A stretch of DNA of 64,000 bases, from assembly GCA_947247005.1 (NCBI GenBank), contig OX365944.1:25829501-25893500 (forward strand). The letters run 5' to 3'. The DNA is from Spisula solida (lineage: Eukaryota; Mollusca; Bivalvia; Venerida; Mactridae). Made by a program: the position numbers and the translations under genes. Position 1 is the stretch's first letter, and every line of letters begins with the position of its first letter. Below the pieces are notes generated by a model, which had not been told where the DNA came from, searched no databases, and saw only the letters and a program-made list of their open reading frames with translations. Below, piece after piece: positions 1 to 12,485 of this stretch.

Positions 1-399
1 GCAATATCCCTCACCATCACCCTCTTCATTATGTTCCCAATAATTCCATCCCCTTCTTTGACAGCACGTTCGTCTTTTCCTCTGTTTCTCCTTTCTCACT
101 CCCTTGTCTTACCATATCCTTAGTGTCAATTTGGACCTTACTACACGTTTTGTGTAAGGGTGCAGTTTTTTGGCTAGAATATAGACACAAAATGTTAACT
201 TCAACACCTATTGTGCAACCTTGCTTGGGATTGTTTGGATAGTCATGTGGTCTAATGTGTTCTTACTTTACATTACTAGGCGATGGCACCGTACAGTGTA
301 GGTTTGAATCTAACTATAACTTCGTACGTAAGTGCAATGCGCGGTTTGTTGTCACTGGACGTGCTATTGATATATTTTTTTGTATGTTTTTTAGTCCAG
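1..399. other. 5' flank or intron of the ependymin-like gene
   Basis: Pyrimidine-rich, AT-rich sequence with no recognisable coding content over its first 240 bases. A possible small exon lies at 281-327, between an acceptor-like TTACTAG at 274-280 and a donor-like GTAAGT at 328. Its frame reads YSVGLNLTITSY, which I do not recognise. The T-rich run at 371-394 ends in TTTTTTAG and looks like the polypyrimidine tract and acceptor of the following exon (AG at 393-394, or CAG at 397-399). The hydrophobic peptide obtained by reading straight through this tract is probably translated intron. Confidence 0.35.
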
Positions 400-492
400 T
401 TCATAACTTCACAAAGCATGTTTGACATCACAGTGGGTATTAAGGATCCTAGTGTGTTTGATATACCGGCAGCCTGTAAACAGGAATACGTG
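400..492 (+). CDS. Ependymin-related protein, penultimate coding exon (partial gene)
   Basis: The exon reads in frame from about 395/400 to 492 and contains FDITVGIKDPSVFDIPAAC. A phrase of the form 'F-x-I-x-x-G-I-x-D-P-S-V-F-x-x-P-x-x-C' close to the C-terminus is characteristic of the ependymin/EPDR family, which are secreted, disulphide-bonded calcium-binding glycoproteins and are abundant in molluscs. The final cysteine in this motif fits the family pattern. The exon follows a T-rich acceptor and ends GTG|GTAAGT at 492/493, a strong donor. The 5' part of the gene lies upstream of the window. The family call rests on one motif and on memory of the family, so a profile search would settle it. 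The exact 5' boundary could be 395 or 400. Confidence 0.6.
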
Positions 493-904
493 GTAAGTAT
501 TTAATGTGATCAGCTTGTCCATTTGGTAATGTTGCGAGGCAGTCTCCATTAACGTACGGATGCACGACGGTTCTATGATGCAAATTCGGGGATTATCGTG
601 CGTCCGTGGCAATAATATAAAGTTATTGTCCGAATGCAGTCCGTGGTCAGCTGGTGTCAAGCGTGGCATGATTTCGGCTAAACTTGTTTGTTTCGAGGTA
701 TTTTTGATGTTCACATAATTCAAATATATGGCTTACTTGTGTCCTGCGTCGCCGGGATTTTGAAATTTGCTCGACAAAGGCCAGTGCTTGTAATATGTTT
801 CCTAATGTGTGTCGCTCTAGAGTTTTCAAAGTACACATTGTTCTCTCAGAATATGATTTTTTCTTAGAATTACGCTGTAGCGTATGAATGTTGAGAAATG
901 GCAT

Positions 905-1325
905 ATATGTTTACGAGCGTCGTGAGAACGTCGTACGTGCGTCGTGTGATTGTCGTACGACGGTCGTGCGATTGACTCACGCCTGTCGTACGATTATGAA
1001 TATCCACAATAATGTCGTGTGTGTGACATGTGACAATCGCACGACCATCGCTCGTCCATCGTAGGTTGATCGCAAGTGCCTCGCACGATACTGGTATGAT
1101 GCTAAGTGCCAGTTTGACCTTACTTTAATCACAAAAAATCGTATGTAGGGCATCGCGCGACGGACCTACGACAGTTACCTGACGTAGAAAATTTGAAACA
1201 TGTCCAAAACTCTACGACGAGGATGCACGATTATATTTCCTGTCGCACGACGGACGCACGATAGTTCCAAATTTTGCATCGTAGACCAGTCAGTCCGTCC
1301 GTCCGTCCGTCCGTCGTGCGACTGT
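905..1325. repeat. CpG-rich palindromic repeat inside the ependymin-like intron
   Basis: Within the intron (493-1380), an island of TCGTACGA, TCGTGCGA and TCGCACGA words appears abruptly in otherwise AT-rich DNA. The left part reads GTCGTACGACGGTCGTGCGA, and the part after about 1030 carries reverse-complement versions such as CAATCGCACGACCATCGC, so the two halves are roughly inverted. CGACGG/CGCACGA words continue at 1150-1270. This is the look of a non-autonomous inverted-repeat element rather than a regulatory CpG island. A (GTCC)n run sits at 1293-1315. No transposase is present, and the ends are not sharply defined. Confidence 0.5.
1293..1315. repeat. (GTCC)n microsatellite
   Basis: Five to six uninterrupted GTCC units inside the intron of the ependymin-like gene, embedded in the CG-rich palindromic repeat. 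Confidence 0.9.
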
Positions 1326-1380
1326 TGTGAAAGGGGTTTTACATGCAATGATTCTAACTATTATCATTTTTCTATTACAG

Positions 1381-1419
1381 GCTGAGGTCAACAATCCTCG
1401 ACAGTTCTTCAGACGTTAA
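1381..1419 (+). CDS. Ependymin-related protein, terminal exon
   Basis: A good acceptor (TTTTTCTATTACAG, ending at 1380) is followed by 12 codons reading AEVNNPRQFFRR and a TAA stop at 1417-1419. Joined in phase 0 to the exon ending at 492, it gives a C-terminus of the form ...CKQEYV-AEVNNPRQFFRR. The short basic, aromatic tail after the last cysteine is plausible for an ependymin-like protein. A variant polyadenylation hexamer (ATTAAA) lies near 1470, but no canonical AATAAA is close, so the transcript end is uncertain. The phase match between donor and acceptor is the main support. Confidence 0.5.
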   Translation, partial: AEVNNPRQFFRR

Positions 1420-1630
1420 TACGAGCTTATGGCAGATGACCAAAACACCCATCTAAATTAATTTAATTAATTAAACTTATCTTATCTGTTACAAACAATT
1501 TTAGAGAGTTTAACATTATTTTGCAAATGAGGTAACAAACTGTTTAAATGTGTTCATGCAATACGTACAAATTAAACGAGTTATACGAGATGAATCGGGT
1601 TATTCTGTGTTAGAGTGTGTATGTGAAAAC

Positions 1631-3155
1631 AACTACAACATCTCTATTGCGGTCCTATCGAGCTCCAACCTCTCTATAACAACGCCGTCAACACTTATAC
1701 TATAAATATAACCTCTGCATAGCAACAAGCTCTAAACAACGGCCAATATTTGCAGCTCTCAGAGGGTGTTGCTCTACAGAGGTTGTACTGTATTAATGTT
1801 TTAAGATGTAGATGTGTTCATCTGTCTAACGGAGAGGAGAATGGTTCGGACATAATGATAACTTCCAATCAATAGGTAAAATGGTGTACATATATAATTA
1901 TGTGACACACATGGAAGATGAATGATGCTTGCAAGTCAGTGCATCTATAAATGAGGGAAACAACACACTTTCACATCGGGGAAATGACACATAAAACGAT
2001 GACGAATGCAGCAGTGTAATGTTTATTTTCAACAGTCACGTGGTCCATTCTATTTTATTTAACTCTTTGATCTAACAACAGTTACTACAATGCACATAGT
2101 TGTACAAACAGCGGTGTGCTTCATCCGCACTGTCCCATGTATCAGCTGTAGCTTTGCTGCGCTTAAAGGAGTTTGTTCAACAATCCGATATAGCTTTGGG
2201 ATTGGTTGTGTCATAAGCACTTTTTTATACTTCATTTTCAATGTTTACAAACAGAACATAATGCTATCCCTTGCATGTATACAGTACTAAACACACATTT
2301 GACAGTTTATAAACACACTCTAACCGTTTATTGCTTCCCTTTGGCAATAACACTTGAAACCACCAGCTAGAAACTGTCAGAACTGCCAATTTTATTTTTT
2401 ATCTAGCAATAAATTAAAAATACACAAATGAGCGCGGAGAACGTTGTAAGCATAATTGTATGCGGACTTTAAGTACGTTTGCTCGTTAAGGCTGTCTATA
2501 AACAGCAATGTGCAGGAGGTTCAAGTTTTTCTAGTCATTTTAGGAAAATGAAGACACAAACATATATCAGAAAATTTTGAAATGATTGGTGAACCCTCTG
2601 AACAAGTCCAAAAAGAACCACATACCCGCAAAAAACTATAAACAGTTGTTTCTTTGAAGGGATACTGTAAAATGCGTTATAATTTCAGGTTTAAATCTTT
2701 TATTTTAAACGAGATTTAGACAAATTAAGAATTAAAAAGCTAGAAAGTGGCTGGATAAGTTTTTAACAGAAGATCTCTAATTATTTTGTTCAACCCGTTT
2801 AATAGATTCGATATGAAAAGACACTCATGTAATATCCTTTATACAATTATACCACTAGTTCCATATTTAAAAGTAATTAGTGAGTACTTTATCACATGTC
2901 TTCGATGATCTATGATGACGCTAATTCTATATGAAGACGGTTATAATTATTTAAATTCTCTGGGTTACTAATTGCACCGTCCATAACCTGATTAGTTGCA
3001 GCACATAAGTAATCTTGAAACACCATTGTCTAGCGAAGAACAGTTTATAATTAGTTCGGAAGTCACGCTCATTACATCGATCCTTGTATAATCATGATTG
3101 TGTATTATTATACCTCATTTCAGACACACCATGTTAAACTCCATACCCGGTCGTG
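1631..3155. repeat. Segmental duplication block P, copy 1
   Basis: This stretch is collinear with 12486-13948 over about 1.5 kb with small indels. Shared landmarks are the pogo-like MITE, the GTGTACATATATAATTATGTG tract near 1886, a 'CTTTGATCTAACAAC' stretch near 2065, and the tract around 2400-2900 including TCTAATTA-type AT runs. The last 300 bases include the sequence around 2783-2842 that also forms the right half of the 264-bp insertion at 15827-16090. I see no coding potential: the open frames of 60-66 codons here are interrupted or absent in the other copy. Confidence 0.85.
1636..1790. mobile_element. pogo-like MITE, copy 1 (at duplicon edge)
   Basis: A 155-bp AT-rich element flanked by TA on both sides (1634-1635 and 1791-1792). 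Its ends are imperfect inverted repeats: left CAACATCTCTATTG, right (reverse complement) CAGTACAACCTCTGTAG. Internal CCTCTCTATAAC words resemble the 'CAGTA..ACCTCT' termini typical of pogo/Tigger-type Tc1/mariner families. The same element lies at 12491-12647. It is non-coding. Its left end coincides with the point where similarity between the two copies of block P begins. Confidence 0.55.
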
Positions 3156-6100
3156 AAAGGAATTAAATGTATCGTATTTACGTAATTTGTTATCAGGTCG
3201 TGGCTGTGAAAGTTGTATTGTAAGTATAAATTGCGCAACAACTCCGCTATCGCCGCACTTGAAGCAGACACTGTACCACTAAACAATCGATGCAGCACAT
3301 TTGCTAGTCTGTCTATACATACCCTATGTTTAATTAAAGGAGACAAACTCTTCAGTCTACTCTTTTTTCATGAAATTAATTCCCCTTGCACCCTCAAACA
3401 TAGGATCAAGCCCAAAATAAAATCTAGCTAAAATTGAAAATAAAATTATGATAATTGATTGAAAAAAATATATTATCTAGTCGGGTAGCCAGACTACACA
3501 TTTGCTTACACGTTGTATTTAGTTTCAAGTATGTATTATCAAGTGTATTCATCAAGATGAAACCTGATCAGCGTCAGAGATTTGAAGATCATCCAAACAA
3601 TAAGAGGCACATGTAACAATATCCCTTATATTTTAGGGTTTAAAAGGGGTTTCCATAGACACCGAAGCAATATAATAACTGACGAGGAATACATTTAAAC
3701 ACATTGCTAACCATACCATTGGTACACCATAAATATGATTGCGCATTAAAGTTATGATACACTTTAATGCAATCACATTATTCATGTATGTGCTGCCAAG
3801 AGAATGACTAAAATGTCATTATTGCTGTTGCTAAATGTAAAAAAGATCTCGAGTATCAGCAAAAATGTTTTTAAAGTATTAATATGGTTACCATAACAAC
3901 CGACGAGATATCACTATTGTCGATTAATACAATCATTAAAACACAAAAACGAATCATACTCTTGAAATATTTTATTATATATGATAATAGAAATGTTCAT
4001 TAAAAGTAAAAATAGTATACATTAATGCAATTCCTGTTATTTTGTAAATAACATATTGAGTATATGTTAAGTTTTACAACGATGGAATGTAATGTAAGAG
4101 TTTATGATTCATTCACTTTGAAAACAAACAAGTTATGAAAGCACTTCATAATTATGATTCGCATTCATTTAATAAAGCTTTTGCAATAACACAGTTATTG
4201 TGACATATTTCACAGGTGGAACGGAGTCATAAAATGTGGTATTAGTATGCCTTACAATATCCTGATTTTGTCCTCAAGAAAATAGTCAGGTGCACCAATG
4301 TCCAGGTGCTCGGCATGTAGACACGACCCTATAGTCCCCTCTACAACCCAACAACAAATATAAAATATATGCTAAAATAAATGAGAACTATCTTGCATGA
4401 CAGGTTTACATCTGCGTCGGTAGTTACGCAATATAACTGCCTGAGGGTTAACTTAGTATACCACCAAGCGACGGCGTAGGAAGAAAAAGTAGTTTCATCA
4501 CATTAAACTAGGGTCGATTTTTTAACGTGTGTATAAATCTAGTTGTTCTATCGAACAACTAAAAACGTGTAAGTGGATTTCGGTTATTTACTATGGTAAG
4601 CCTGGTGGCCGTTATATTCAATGACAATCAATTATATTAATGCGTAAGAGTTTGAAGATCTTATAGCATAAAATAGCATAGCAGTTGAACCATTCAAAAT
4701 TGTTTCTTATAAAGACAAGGAACGCAACGCATTACCCCCTCCAAAATAGAATCCCGTAGCTAGTGCTAACTAATTAAAACATACTTGACGTCTGAGTCAT
4801 TAACGAAATACATAGTTATATATAGCGAAGTATCATAAATAACTTAATAAAAAGATCCAAATGCCAGGTCGAGTAAAATCCAAACATTCTATTAGACATA
4901 CTTCAAATGCACATAAACGTCTATCTCAATTTTATCTGGCCCATCTGGTCCATAATTGAATTACATTTCGTATCAATCAAGCTTTGAGAATTATCTCAGG
5001 TCTGTCTGCAAAACTGTTCACATCAATATTAGTTTGTAATACGCAAATTGTACAATCAGTCCGATCGGCAGACGCATGATGAAGTCACAACAATTGTTGT
5101 TATATCTCGAAACGTCACCAGCTATATTTTAAGTTTTTTAAATAGTAGTAATTGCATAAACTGTTGTAATCATTTATTTAGTATGAACATTCATAAGACA
5201 CAACTATTGAGAGTACGTAGAAGGTAAATCATAACAATCCAAAACTTTGAGAAACACGTTGATGTAAGTCATCCAAATATATGTTGTCAGTACATTATAA
5301 GTGATCTAAATAAACTATTCATACAGCTTCTACCAGACCAGATGGCATTCCCTTCCAAATGCGTGTAACTTGCGGTACCAAAACATTGCCCGTTCAAAAA
5401 AGAACACAATGAAAGCAGCTATTGGTTGTTGTAAGTACATGTATTATTACACACAGCCAGATAAATGTCATGTATTTCACTTATTCTACCATTAGTCACA
5501 TCTACAAAAGTCCTTTAACAAGATTCGGGACAGTATCGACAATCTGTCTGCTACTGATTGGTAAAGATAACACATTGATGTACCCAGATAGGATCTGATT
5601 GATACTTGATATTACACTGAGAGCTCATGACCCTCTGTTCTATTACTTAGATGTTTTAAAATATGTTTGTAAAATATTGCAAAAGTGACAAAGATGTTCA
5701 AATATGCATTACGGAGCAATATGCGTCGCACTCTCCCATCTCCGAAAAGCTTTGCAGAGTGAAACGAGTGAACATGTTTATCAATTAGTCTTACGATCAA
5801 TGCATATTTGATTTCGAACACTTTTTCCATTAATTATCATTTATTAACCATTGTATATGGTCAGCAGCAAGGTGCTTTCCGTAATCGCAAGGAGCGCGTA
5901 CATCACACTATTTTTTTGTAAATGTGATTGCTTAATCGAAAAACTATTATCAAAAAAGTGCGTTGTTGAAATGCGTGTAAAGAAATCGTACAAGTTAGAC
6001 ATGACGTAACTATACGCTGATAAACTGCAGATAAACCTAGAACTAAAACGATTGCCTATCTGAAAAGTCTATTTTTTCACAAATTATTTATTCACAGCTT

Positions 6101-6289
6101 GGTGGTGTATGTACATAGGAAGTATGTGACAGGAATCAAACATTTTCTTGCTTCTACAGATTGATGGTGAGACTGATTTTGACAGAATACAAAGTGTGGA
6201 ACAGCTCAACGTTTGCCGTGTAAAGACAATAGAAAAGCGTTAGTACGTTACATGTATCTGCATTGGTGCAATACAATTTGTTGTACTCC
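3156..6289. other. AT-rich non-coding stretch, not seen in other duplicon copies
   Basis: About 3.1 kb with no recognisable gene or clear repeat structure. Copy 2 of the duplication lacks it: block P there (ending 13948) is joined directly to the tail of block Q (7055 onwards in copy 1). Copy 2 therefore carries a deletion of roughly 3.9 kb, or copy 1 gained sequence. Short open frames at 3213-3431 and 5612-5830 have no family resemblance. Confidence 0.5.
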
Positions 6290-9288
6290 ATGTTAACCCG
6301 ACCAACCACTGCGTAAAGTAGTTCTTACTTGACTAACAGTCCCGTTTGTTTCTATTTTTCTTTAAATCACATGAGAAGCAGCGAATGGACATCCGCATTA
6401 TTTCGTTCATCTTCTAATTTTCATAGTATTTGTTTTCTGAATGTCATTAATCATTTTAAACTCCCAATAATGAACAGTACATTTAACAAAGTAATCTGTG
6501 GATTAACAACTGTAAGAAGTTGCATCACGAATTAATTATGTAAGTAAAGGTATTAAGCACTGATAATTATTTATAATTACTTAAATTACGATATAAATAT
6601 TTTGCACTATATCAATCATGATTTTGCTTTAGCACGAACAATTGGTACAAAACTCAATAATTTGCACTGTTCAAGATGTATGTTTACTCTGAATATTATT
6701 TTTTTCAACCTGAATATTCAGTTAATGTAATTACTCTGGGAATACATATTGCACTATATTGTTTTAAAATTTACTAAAGGCATTTTTAAGCAAATATCTA
6801 AACTAGTAACGATCATAAATACATGTAGGAATCGTGTAAATCATTGAAGCGCTTTACTAATGGTAAAATCTGACAGACGTAGCTCATGGTCAACGAATAG
6901 TAACTCGCAAGTCGGCTAGAGTATAATACATCGGTTTAAAACATGTATGAAAATACCTGAGATAGAAATACAATGTTTGAGTAGCTCTCATTGTTCATTA
7001 ATGCATTTATTTCTAAAACAAATTAGGTGGCTGAAAAAAAAATATAAGCTGTATAATAATGTTGTTCTAACAAATCATAACATGTAAGACAATAATAACA
7101 TATAGGACAGTTAAGACAACACTCAATAAATACAGCATAGTACAAAACAGTAAAGAAAGCCACAAACCAAGAACACGCACAACAACAGCATGAATTACAA
7201 GTACAGTTCACAAGTACAAACATCAACTGAAGAAGACAACGTTTTAATAATAAAGTTATTGTGGTTGTTTCAAGTCAATGTAATCAGTTAATCTATGCAA
7301 ATAGCTCTAGATGCATATAAATACGTAACGTTTTATCTAGTTTTAAACATTTATCCGATATGCGATTTCTGAAATGTTTTTTGTCCTCATTTATCATCCA
7401 CAATGATTGCTTCCTGGAAGTCTTACTTGTCCGGATATCATGCCAATCCCGGAGTGCGTAAGCTTGGAAATCTGCCTATTGTACAACGATTGGACTCATA
7501 GAGTTCATATAAACACTCATACCCATTCATGAATTCATGTAACGTGATTTTACACAAACACATTCGTTTCACAGTAAATGCATGTTGCAACCTGTGCGGA
7601 TACGTGTACGGATAACTAGTCGCTGCACGCACACGTAATGTACGAGATCATTCACAACCTCCCTTTTAGTAAGTAGATGTTTTAACGGGACGCTGTCAAC
7701 ACAGGCACTAACGACATAAGTCACAAATTGATGGAATCAGTAGTTGTAGAATATAGAGTGCCAATTCTTCCTAATGTTAAGCGACACAACATCGAAAGCT
7801 GATGCGAACAAGTTTGATGACATGTACCAGACGTAACCAGTAACCAGTATGTCAATTAATGTGTAGGAAAGTAGTGTATTCGCCTGCATTGTTAGCTATG
7901 TCTGGACAGCAATAACTCAACAAGTCATAGTTAGGTCGCCTATACTTGAATTTGATAGATTATACGACTTTATTGAATTACATTACCCTACGAATATCCC
8001 AGTGGTGTTGTGCGATCGCATCTCACAATGTTTAGCGATGGTGCCAAACAGTATTATGTTCAATTTAACTCTTAAATTGTTTTGTAGTATAGGTATATAG
8101 AACATATTTGATGACATAAACATCTGAATTGAGCACATATGTAATCTATACCTTCCACCGTAATCTGTAACAACCACCGTGATAGTGATTATAGTATTTG
8201 CATATCTCGCATTAATACAGTATGCTCATAATCGTGGGTAACAGCAGATTCTGAATGAACTTGAAACAAATTTGATTTGTATAATGGCGTAATTTCATCG
8301 TTTAATCACTTTACAACAAGTGAAATAGGTCGTTAAATGTAATGATGCTAACATATTATTCCCATAATGCAATATAATCAGCTGATGGTTAAAACGAAAT
8401 AAATCCATGAGAGATATAGTATTGTTATTGTTATTAGAATCATTAAATTGAGTTGATGCAATTCGTATCCTGATTATAACTTCAATAACAATATCTTAAA
8501 CTATGGTATTATGATGACTGTACTTGTGTTAAGGGCCATTCCGATATTCTGTATACAATTCATATTTTATTGAAGCTAATGTACTGACATAATATTGGCA
8601 ACGGGTTGTTTTTGTCACAGAAAAGATAATTGCAACCATATAATCAATGCTGTTTTTTTTGGGGTAATTTTCTGAAATAAAATTATCCACTATATTCGTA
8701 AATCAATTTGTGTGAGGGTTTAGAAATGATTGTTGTATATGAAACCACGCCGTTTATAAACTCAAACGTATTTCATTTATTAGGAACTTCATTTTAACGC
8801 ATTTTATTAATTCATCGTCAAATCCACCTATGTCAGTATCATTCATTATTGCAATTTAAAATGTATTTACCCGCCAACATTAAATATATGTTACTGCTCT
8901 CCACATTTCGTGCTGTGCAATTTTCTCAATAGCCTAAATAAAACATTTTAAACAAATAGGGTCTTTATATACAGACTACATTTCCCATCGTACTGGTGGA
9001 ATCATCAGAAATAAACATACGAGTACATGTACTGTGCATTTGTATTAGAAAAACATTGGCAACACAATATAATAAAAACGTCACCACAGTTTGCCTATGG
9101 ACGACTTGACGTTCACAAACGGACTAGCTCAGAAATAGCACTGACCTGTTATCATCATCATTTGATTTGCGCTTTTCAATTCTAAACACGAGCAAAACCT
9201 AGTTAAAACCCACCAACGCGTTACGTAACAGGGCGATTCCTACTCAGTTGAGCAGAATTTTAATACTTGAAATTAATGCATGGAGATT
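6290..9288. repeat. Segmental duplication blocks Q+R, copy 1
   Basis: Block Q (6290-7229) matches 22970-23937, and block R (7230-9288) matches 14164-17227 and 23938-25984. Landmarks shared by all three R copies include GATATCATGCYAAT near 7436, a TTTGATGACATGTA tract near 7820, a GTGCGATCGCAT or variant near 8010, and ATATTGGCAACGGG near 8592. Order and orientation are constant. No protein signature was seen. Copy 1 shows the uninterrupted (empty) site at 9021-9037 for the element inserted at 16388 in copy 2. Confidence 0.85.
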
Positions 9289-9710
9289 ACTAAATATATA
9301 AAGGCATACATAAAAAATGCTGAAGAGCAGTTACAGATTAGACTGAAAAACCATGAACAAAGGCTATATCCCATTGACAGGTACATTCAAACTATTATCT
9401 TCCCACTACGTACTGGACACTGTTGTCAATGGAAACATGAAAAGACTGGGTCTTGCTGAGACGACTTTGCCTTGAAGAGAAAACTGGGCCTTGTAGAGAC
9501 AGTTTGTTGTCAGTGTGGGGCAGTGGAGCAGACACCATCCCATATACTGTACTATAAAACTGCACCAAACCTGAGGAAGCACGACAGAAATCTAAGCCCA
9601 CAGATATGTCCTTTGAGATTAAGGGAAGGGGAGATGTCATCAACCTGCAGAGGACGGTGCAGTTTGATGGAATACAGGAGAAGGAGAAGAATAGGCCTAC
9701 ATTAATTTGC
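9289..9710 (+). pseudogene. Non-LTR retrotransposon C-terminal tail (Jockey/CR1-like), copy 1
   Basis: The conceptual reading is frameshifted but contains EEQLQIRLKNHEQRLYP, then IQTIIF, LRTGHC, then a zinc-knuckle-like CQCGAVEQTPSHILYY. The order 'I-F-x-L-R-T-G-H-C ... C-x-C-G-x-x-x-Q-T-x-x-H-I-L' is the familiar C-terminal end of animal non-LTR retrotransposon polyproteins, downstream of the reverse transcriptase. The upstream endonuclease and RT domains are absent, so this is a 5'-truncated, decayed insert. A frameshift and local duplications (repeated GGGCCTTG units) break it. Homologous tails in the same orientation lie at 17228-17670 and 25985-26370. Confidence 0.65.
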
Positions 9711-10180
9711 ACACATGCCATAAACATATACGTATACCGATGTATTAGGACTGTGTGGCTGCACTGTTTGTATACAAGCGCGGGTATTGTAAGGTTTTTG
9801 TACTCGTAACTATTTAGGTTATACAATTACAGAGAAATGTGCCGATATTTAGATTATAATTATGCAGACATTACATCATTTGCCCAGTAACGTTGTTCAT
9901 TCATATGCGAACAGCAGGACTACTGTTTTTTTTTTTGTATTAAGAACAACATCCTACATTGTACTAGTATGAGATTCAAAATCGTTTTTTCTTTGCATTT
10001 CTGAAGACATCTATAATTGGATTTCTTTCGCAATTTCAAGACACATTTCTTATTTTGCTTTACCACCATGCTATAGACAGATATCAATAATTTGTGAAAG
10101 GCGCGAACTTTTATGCTGAGAATGATCAAATGGCTTAACATGTAAAACAGCCACGCATGCGGGGCGAATACCAAATAATA
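9711..10180. repeat. Segmental duplication block S (3' part), copy 1
   Basis: The sequence following the retrotransposon tail continues to match 26371-26830 in copy 3, for example GAAATGTGCCGATATTTAG at 9835 and GGCAGGACTACTG-like sequence near 9912, through GCCACGCATGCGGGGCGAA at 10151. Copy 2 matches only to about 17820. It contains T homopolymers and no genes. Confidence 0.75.
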
Positions 10181-11664
10181 GGGGATTTATCCCTATTAAC
10201 GATTACATGCGAAAACACGCACTTGTTGTTGTTGTAGTCTTGCATTGGCTATGGCCTGTTTTTTTTTTTGACCGACCGGATGCAGAAATAATGATTCGGT
10301 AGGCTGAATCTCACGTACAACTTCCGGTAGAGGCAAGTTGTTGCTCAAGATTTAAGAACCAATCTTTTTTTATTTAATTTTTTCCAGTATGAAATTTTAA
10401 TAGCAAATAAGATCAAACTCGAAATGGCAAAGATTATCAGAAATGAATGACAAAAATATGCCGAAACAAAGCAAGCTGAAAAAATATCAATGACGGCTTT
10501 CAACTTCAATTTCCGGTGAAGGTACATTCTGGTATAAAAGTCGTAAATCAGTCAGAATTTCCCTACGTCATCTACATAGCGCGTTTTTTTATAAACGATG
10601 CTTCAAACTGTTATTCATGAGACACATGAATACTCTTAAATTATGAAGTAAGTCGAGCGGGAATCGTTCATATGTGCGAGATATCAACCAAATTTAAGAA
10701 AACCTTACAAAAACGACGCATGCTCCGGTTACTTCCAGTTGCAAAGCGGTTACTTCCCTTTGCAGTACATTAAGTAATAAGTCTGTATTGGGTCTGTGCG
10801 TATCCGAACCGGACGGTGATAATCCCACATCTTAGTTGTAGATTATTGTAAAGAATGTAACACGAATGCATTTTCGTAATTCCTCGCAGAGATGTAATAA
10901 GAAAATCCCTCCAAAATCGTCAAAAAATGTTAAATATATTCAACCGATGAAGGTCGCGAAAATTAATTACATGTTGTTGTTGTTATTATATACAATAAAA
11001 CCCGTAAAACCCGGAATCCTCTCGGCGTGCATCCATGTTTTGACAATTTGCAACATGGTTATTTTAACATGAAAAGGTGATTAAGATTAAAGATGTTTGA
11101 TATTTAATGTGATATGATTCATTGAAATAAAAATAGCCTTTCTCTTGAATGAAAGTACTGTCTGATTTGCTTATGCAAACCCATTATAAAAAGGTAAAGT
11201 ATCCAATTATGCCTATTTGAAATCACTTGTTAACTATGTTTATATCTAATAATGCATTTTTAAATTAGTTACCCCTGAATTAAGTAGACCTAAAATTAAA
11301 CAAATTTAAAACATGCATTATCCATAGATCTATTTTCATTTCAATCGGGCTGAAAAATGTTAGAAACAAAACTGTTGTTAATCTGAACGAAGATCTAAAT
11401 GTGTTTAGATCTTTGTTCGGACTAAAAACATTTTTGCTTCTAACAGTCCGAATGACTGACAGGCTTTTAAAGTTTTCGCGAAGCCTGAACTTTAAAGCAA
11501 GCATGATAAATGACTAAGCATTGTTTCGCGATGTCTTCTATGTGGTTCTGACTCTATAGTCTCAATGGGAGCAAACACATTCCTTGGTCATTTTTTCCTC
11601 TGTCAGATTATCCAAAGATCTGATGGGTAATCCCCTACTTGGATGCAGTGCATTTGTTCATATT
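10181..11664. mobile_element. Copy-1-specific insertion, possible TIR element (10181-11636)
   Basis: Copy 3 passes almost directly from the end of block S into block T at about 26830. Copy 1 has about 1.45 kb of extra sequence here. The insert starts AGGGGATTTATCCC and its right side ends GGGTAATCCCCT, giving a short imperfect inverted terminus (AGGGGATT). About 30 extra bases follow before block T resumes, so the right boundary is unsure. A short hairpin (11383-11420) lies inside. No transposase motif was seen. Confidence 0.4.
11383..11420. repeat. GAAGATCTAAA hairpin
   Basis: An inverted repeat of about 16 bp, GAACGAAGATCTAAA, with the reverse complement TTTAGATCTTTGTTC after a 4-base loop. 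A closely similar hairpin with the same AAGATCTAAA core occurs at 39905-39948 in unrelated flanks. Confidence 0.6.
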
Positions 11665-12485
11665 AGTATTAGCGAACATTTTGCATGGAGGATGGAAGCA
11701 CCTCGTTCACAACACACTTATTCACCACAACTGATACATTGAGACAAAACACCAGGAAGTTTATGAGGTGCAATGACAAACGTCATGGTGTCGAGGGTAG
11801 ATTGCTATCACAATCACAGCAATGAAGTACCTTATGTACATGTTAAAAGAAAATTCCGATTTGTTTGCATACAACTGTTATTGAAACGTTTACATACGGA
11901 TAAAGCGGCATGCCATAATCCATTTCGTGGTGAGATACTAAGATGATGGGTGTTTCACATAACACGATCATGGTCATGCTTCAAAGTGTCGATAACACCA
12001 ACTGACTTGTAGGAAGACACAGTAAGTCAGTTTTCTAGCAAATGTTTTAGAATGAACCCCGAGCAATTATAATGTGCATGCATTTTAATATGAACACCAT
12101 TACTCATTCAATACTGTAAACAGGTAGTAATTATTCAGGAATAAATAAAATAAGTAAAACAATAACCATTATCGATTACCCGACAATATACTCTATGATT
12201 ATTCATTTAACTTCATGATTGATAAGCATTGCACAAATAGTTTCATGATGGGGAAATTGTTCAAGTCAATTATAGTTGAAGTATTTACATTGTTCGAGAC
12301 TTTTCATCATGAAGATGCATTGAAAGCAACCTCGTGAGAACTCATTTGGTGACACGGAACAGTTGCACGTTGTAATCAGCCAGGCCAATAATTGTAGTAG
12401 AACCAATTGCGATCTTTGACTCTATCGATAAAATGTTCGGTGTCATAGAATAATTTGACCTATTTATGTGACCTTTAAATTCATG
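11665..12485. repeat. Segmental duplication block T, copy 1
   Basis: Matches 26835-27520 and then 28095-28270 in copy 3. Shared landmarks are TGCATGGAGGATGGAAGCA, CACATAACACGATCAT, and TTTGGTGACACGGAACAGTT at about 12347. Copy 3 has about 570 extra bases in the middle. Copy 2 lacks block T altogether. Copy 1 of T is joined at 12486 to the pogo-like MITE that opens the second copy of block P. Confidence 0.8.

Noticed and set aside
9395..9826. A 143-codon minus-strand open frame.
   Set aside because: It lies antisense to the recognisable retrotransposon tail and is not kept open in the other two copies.
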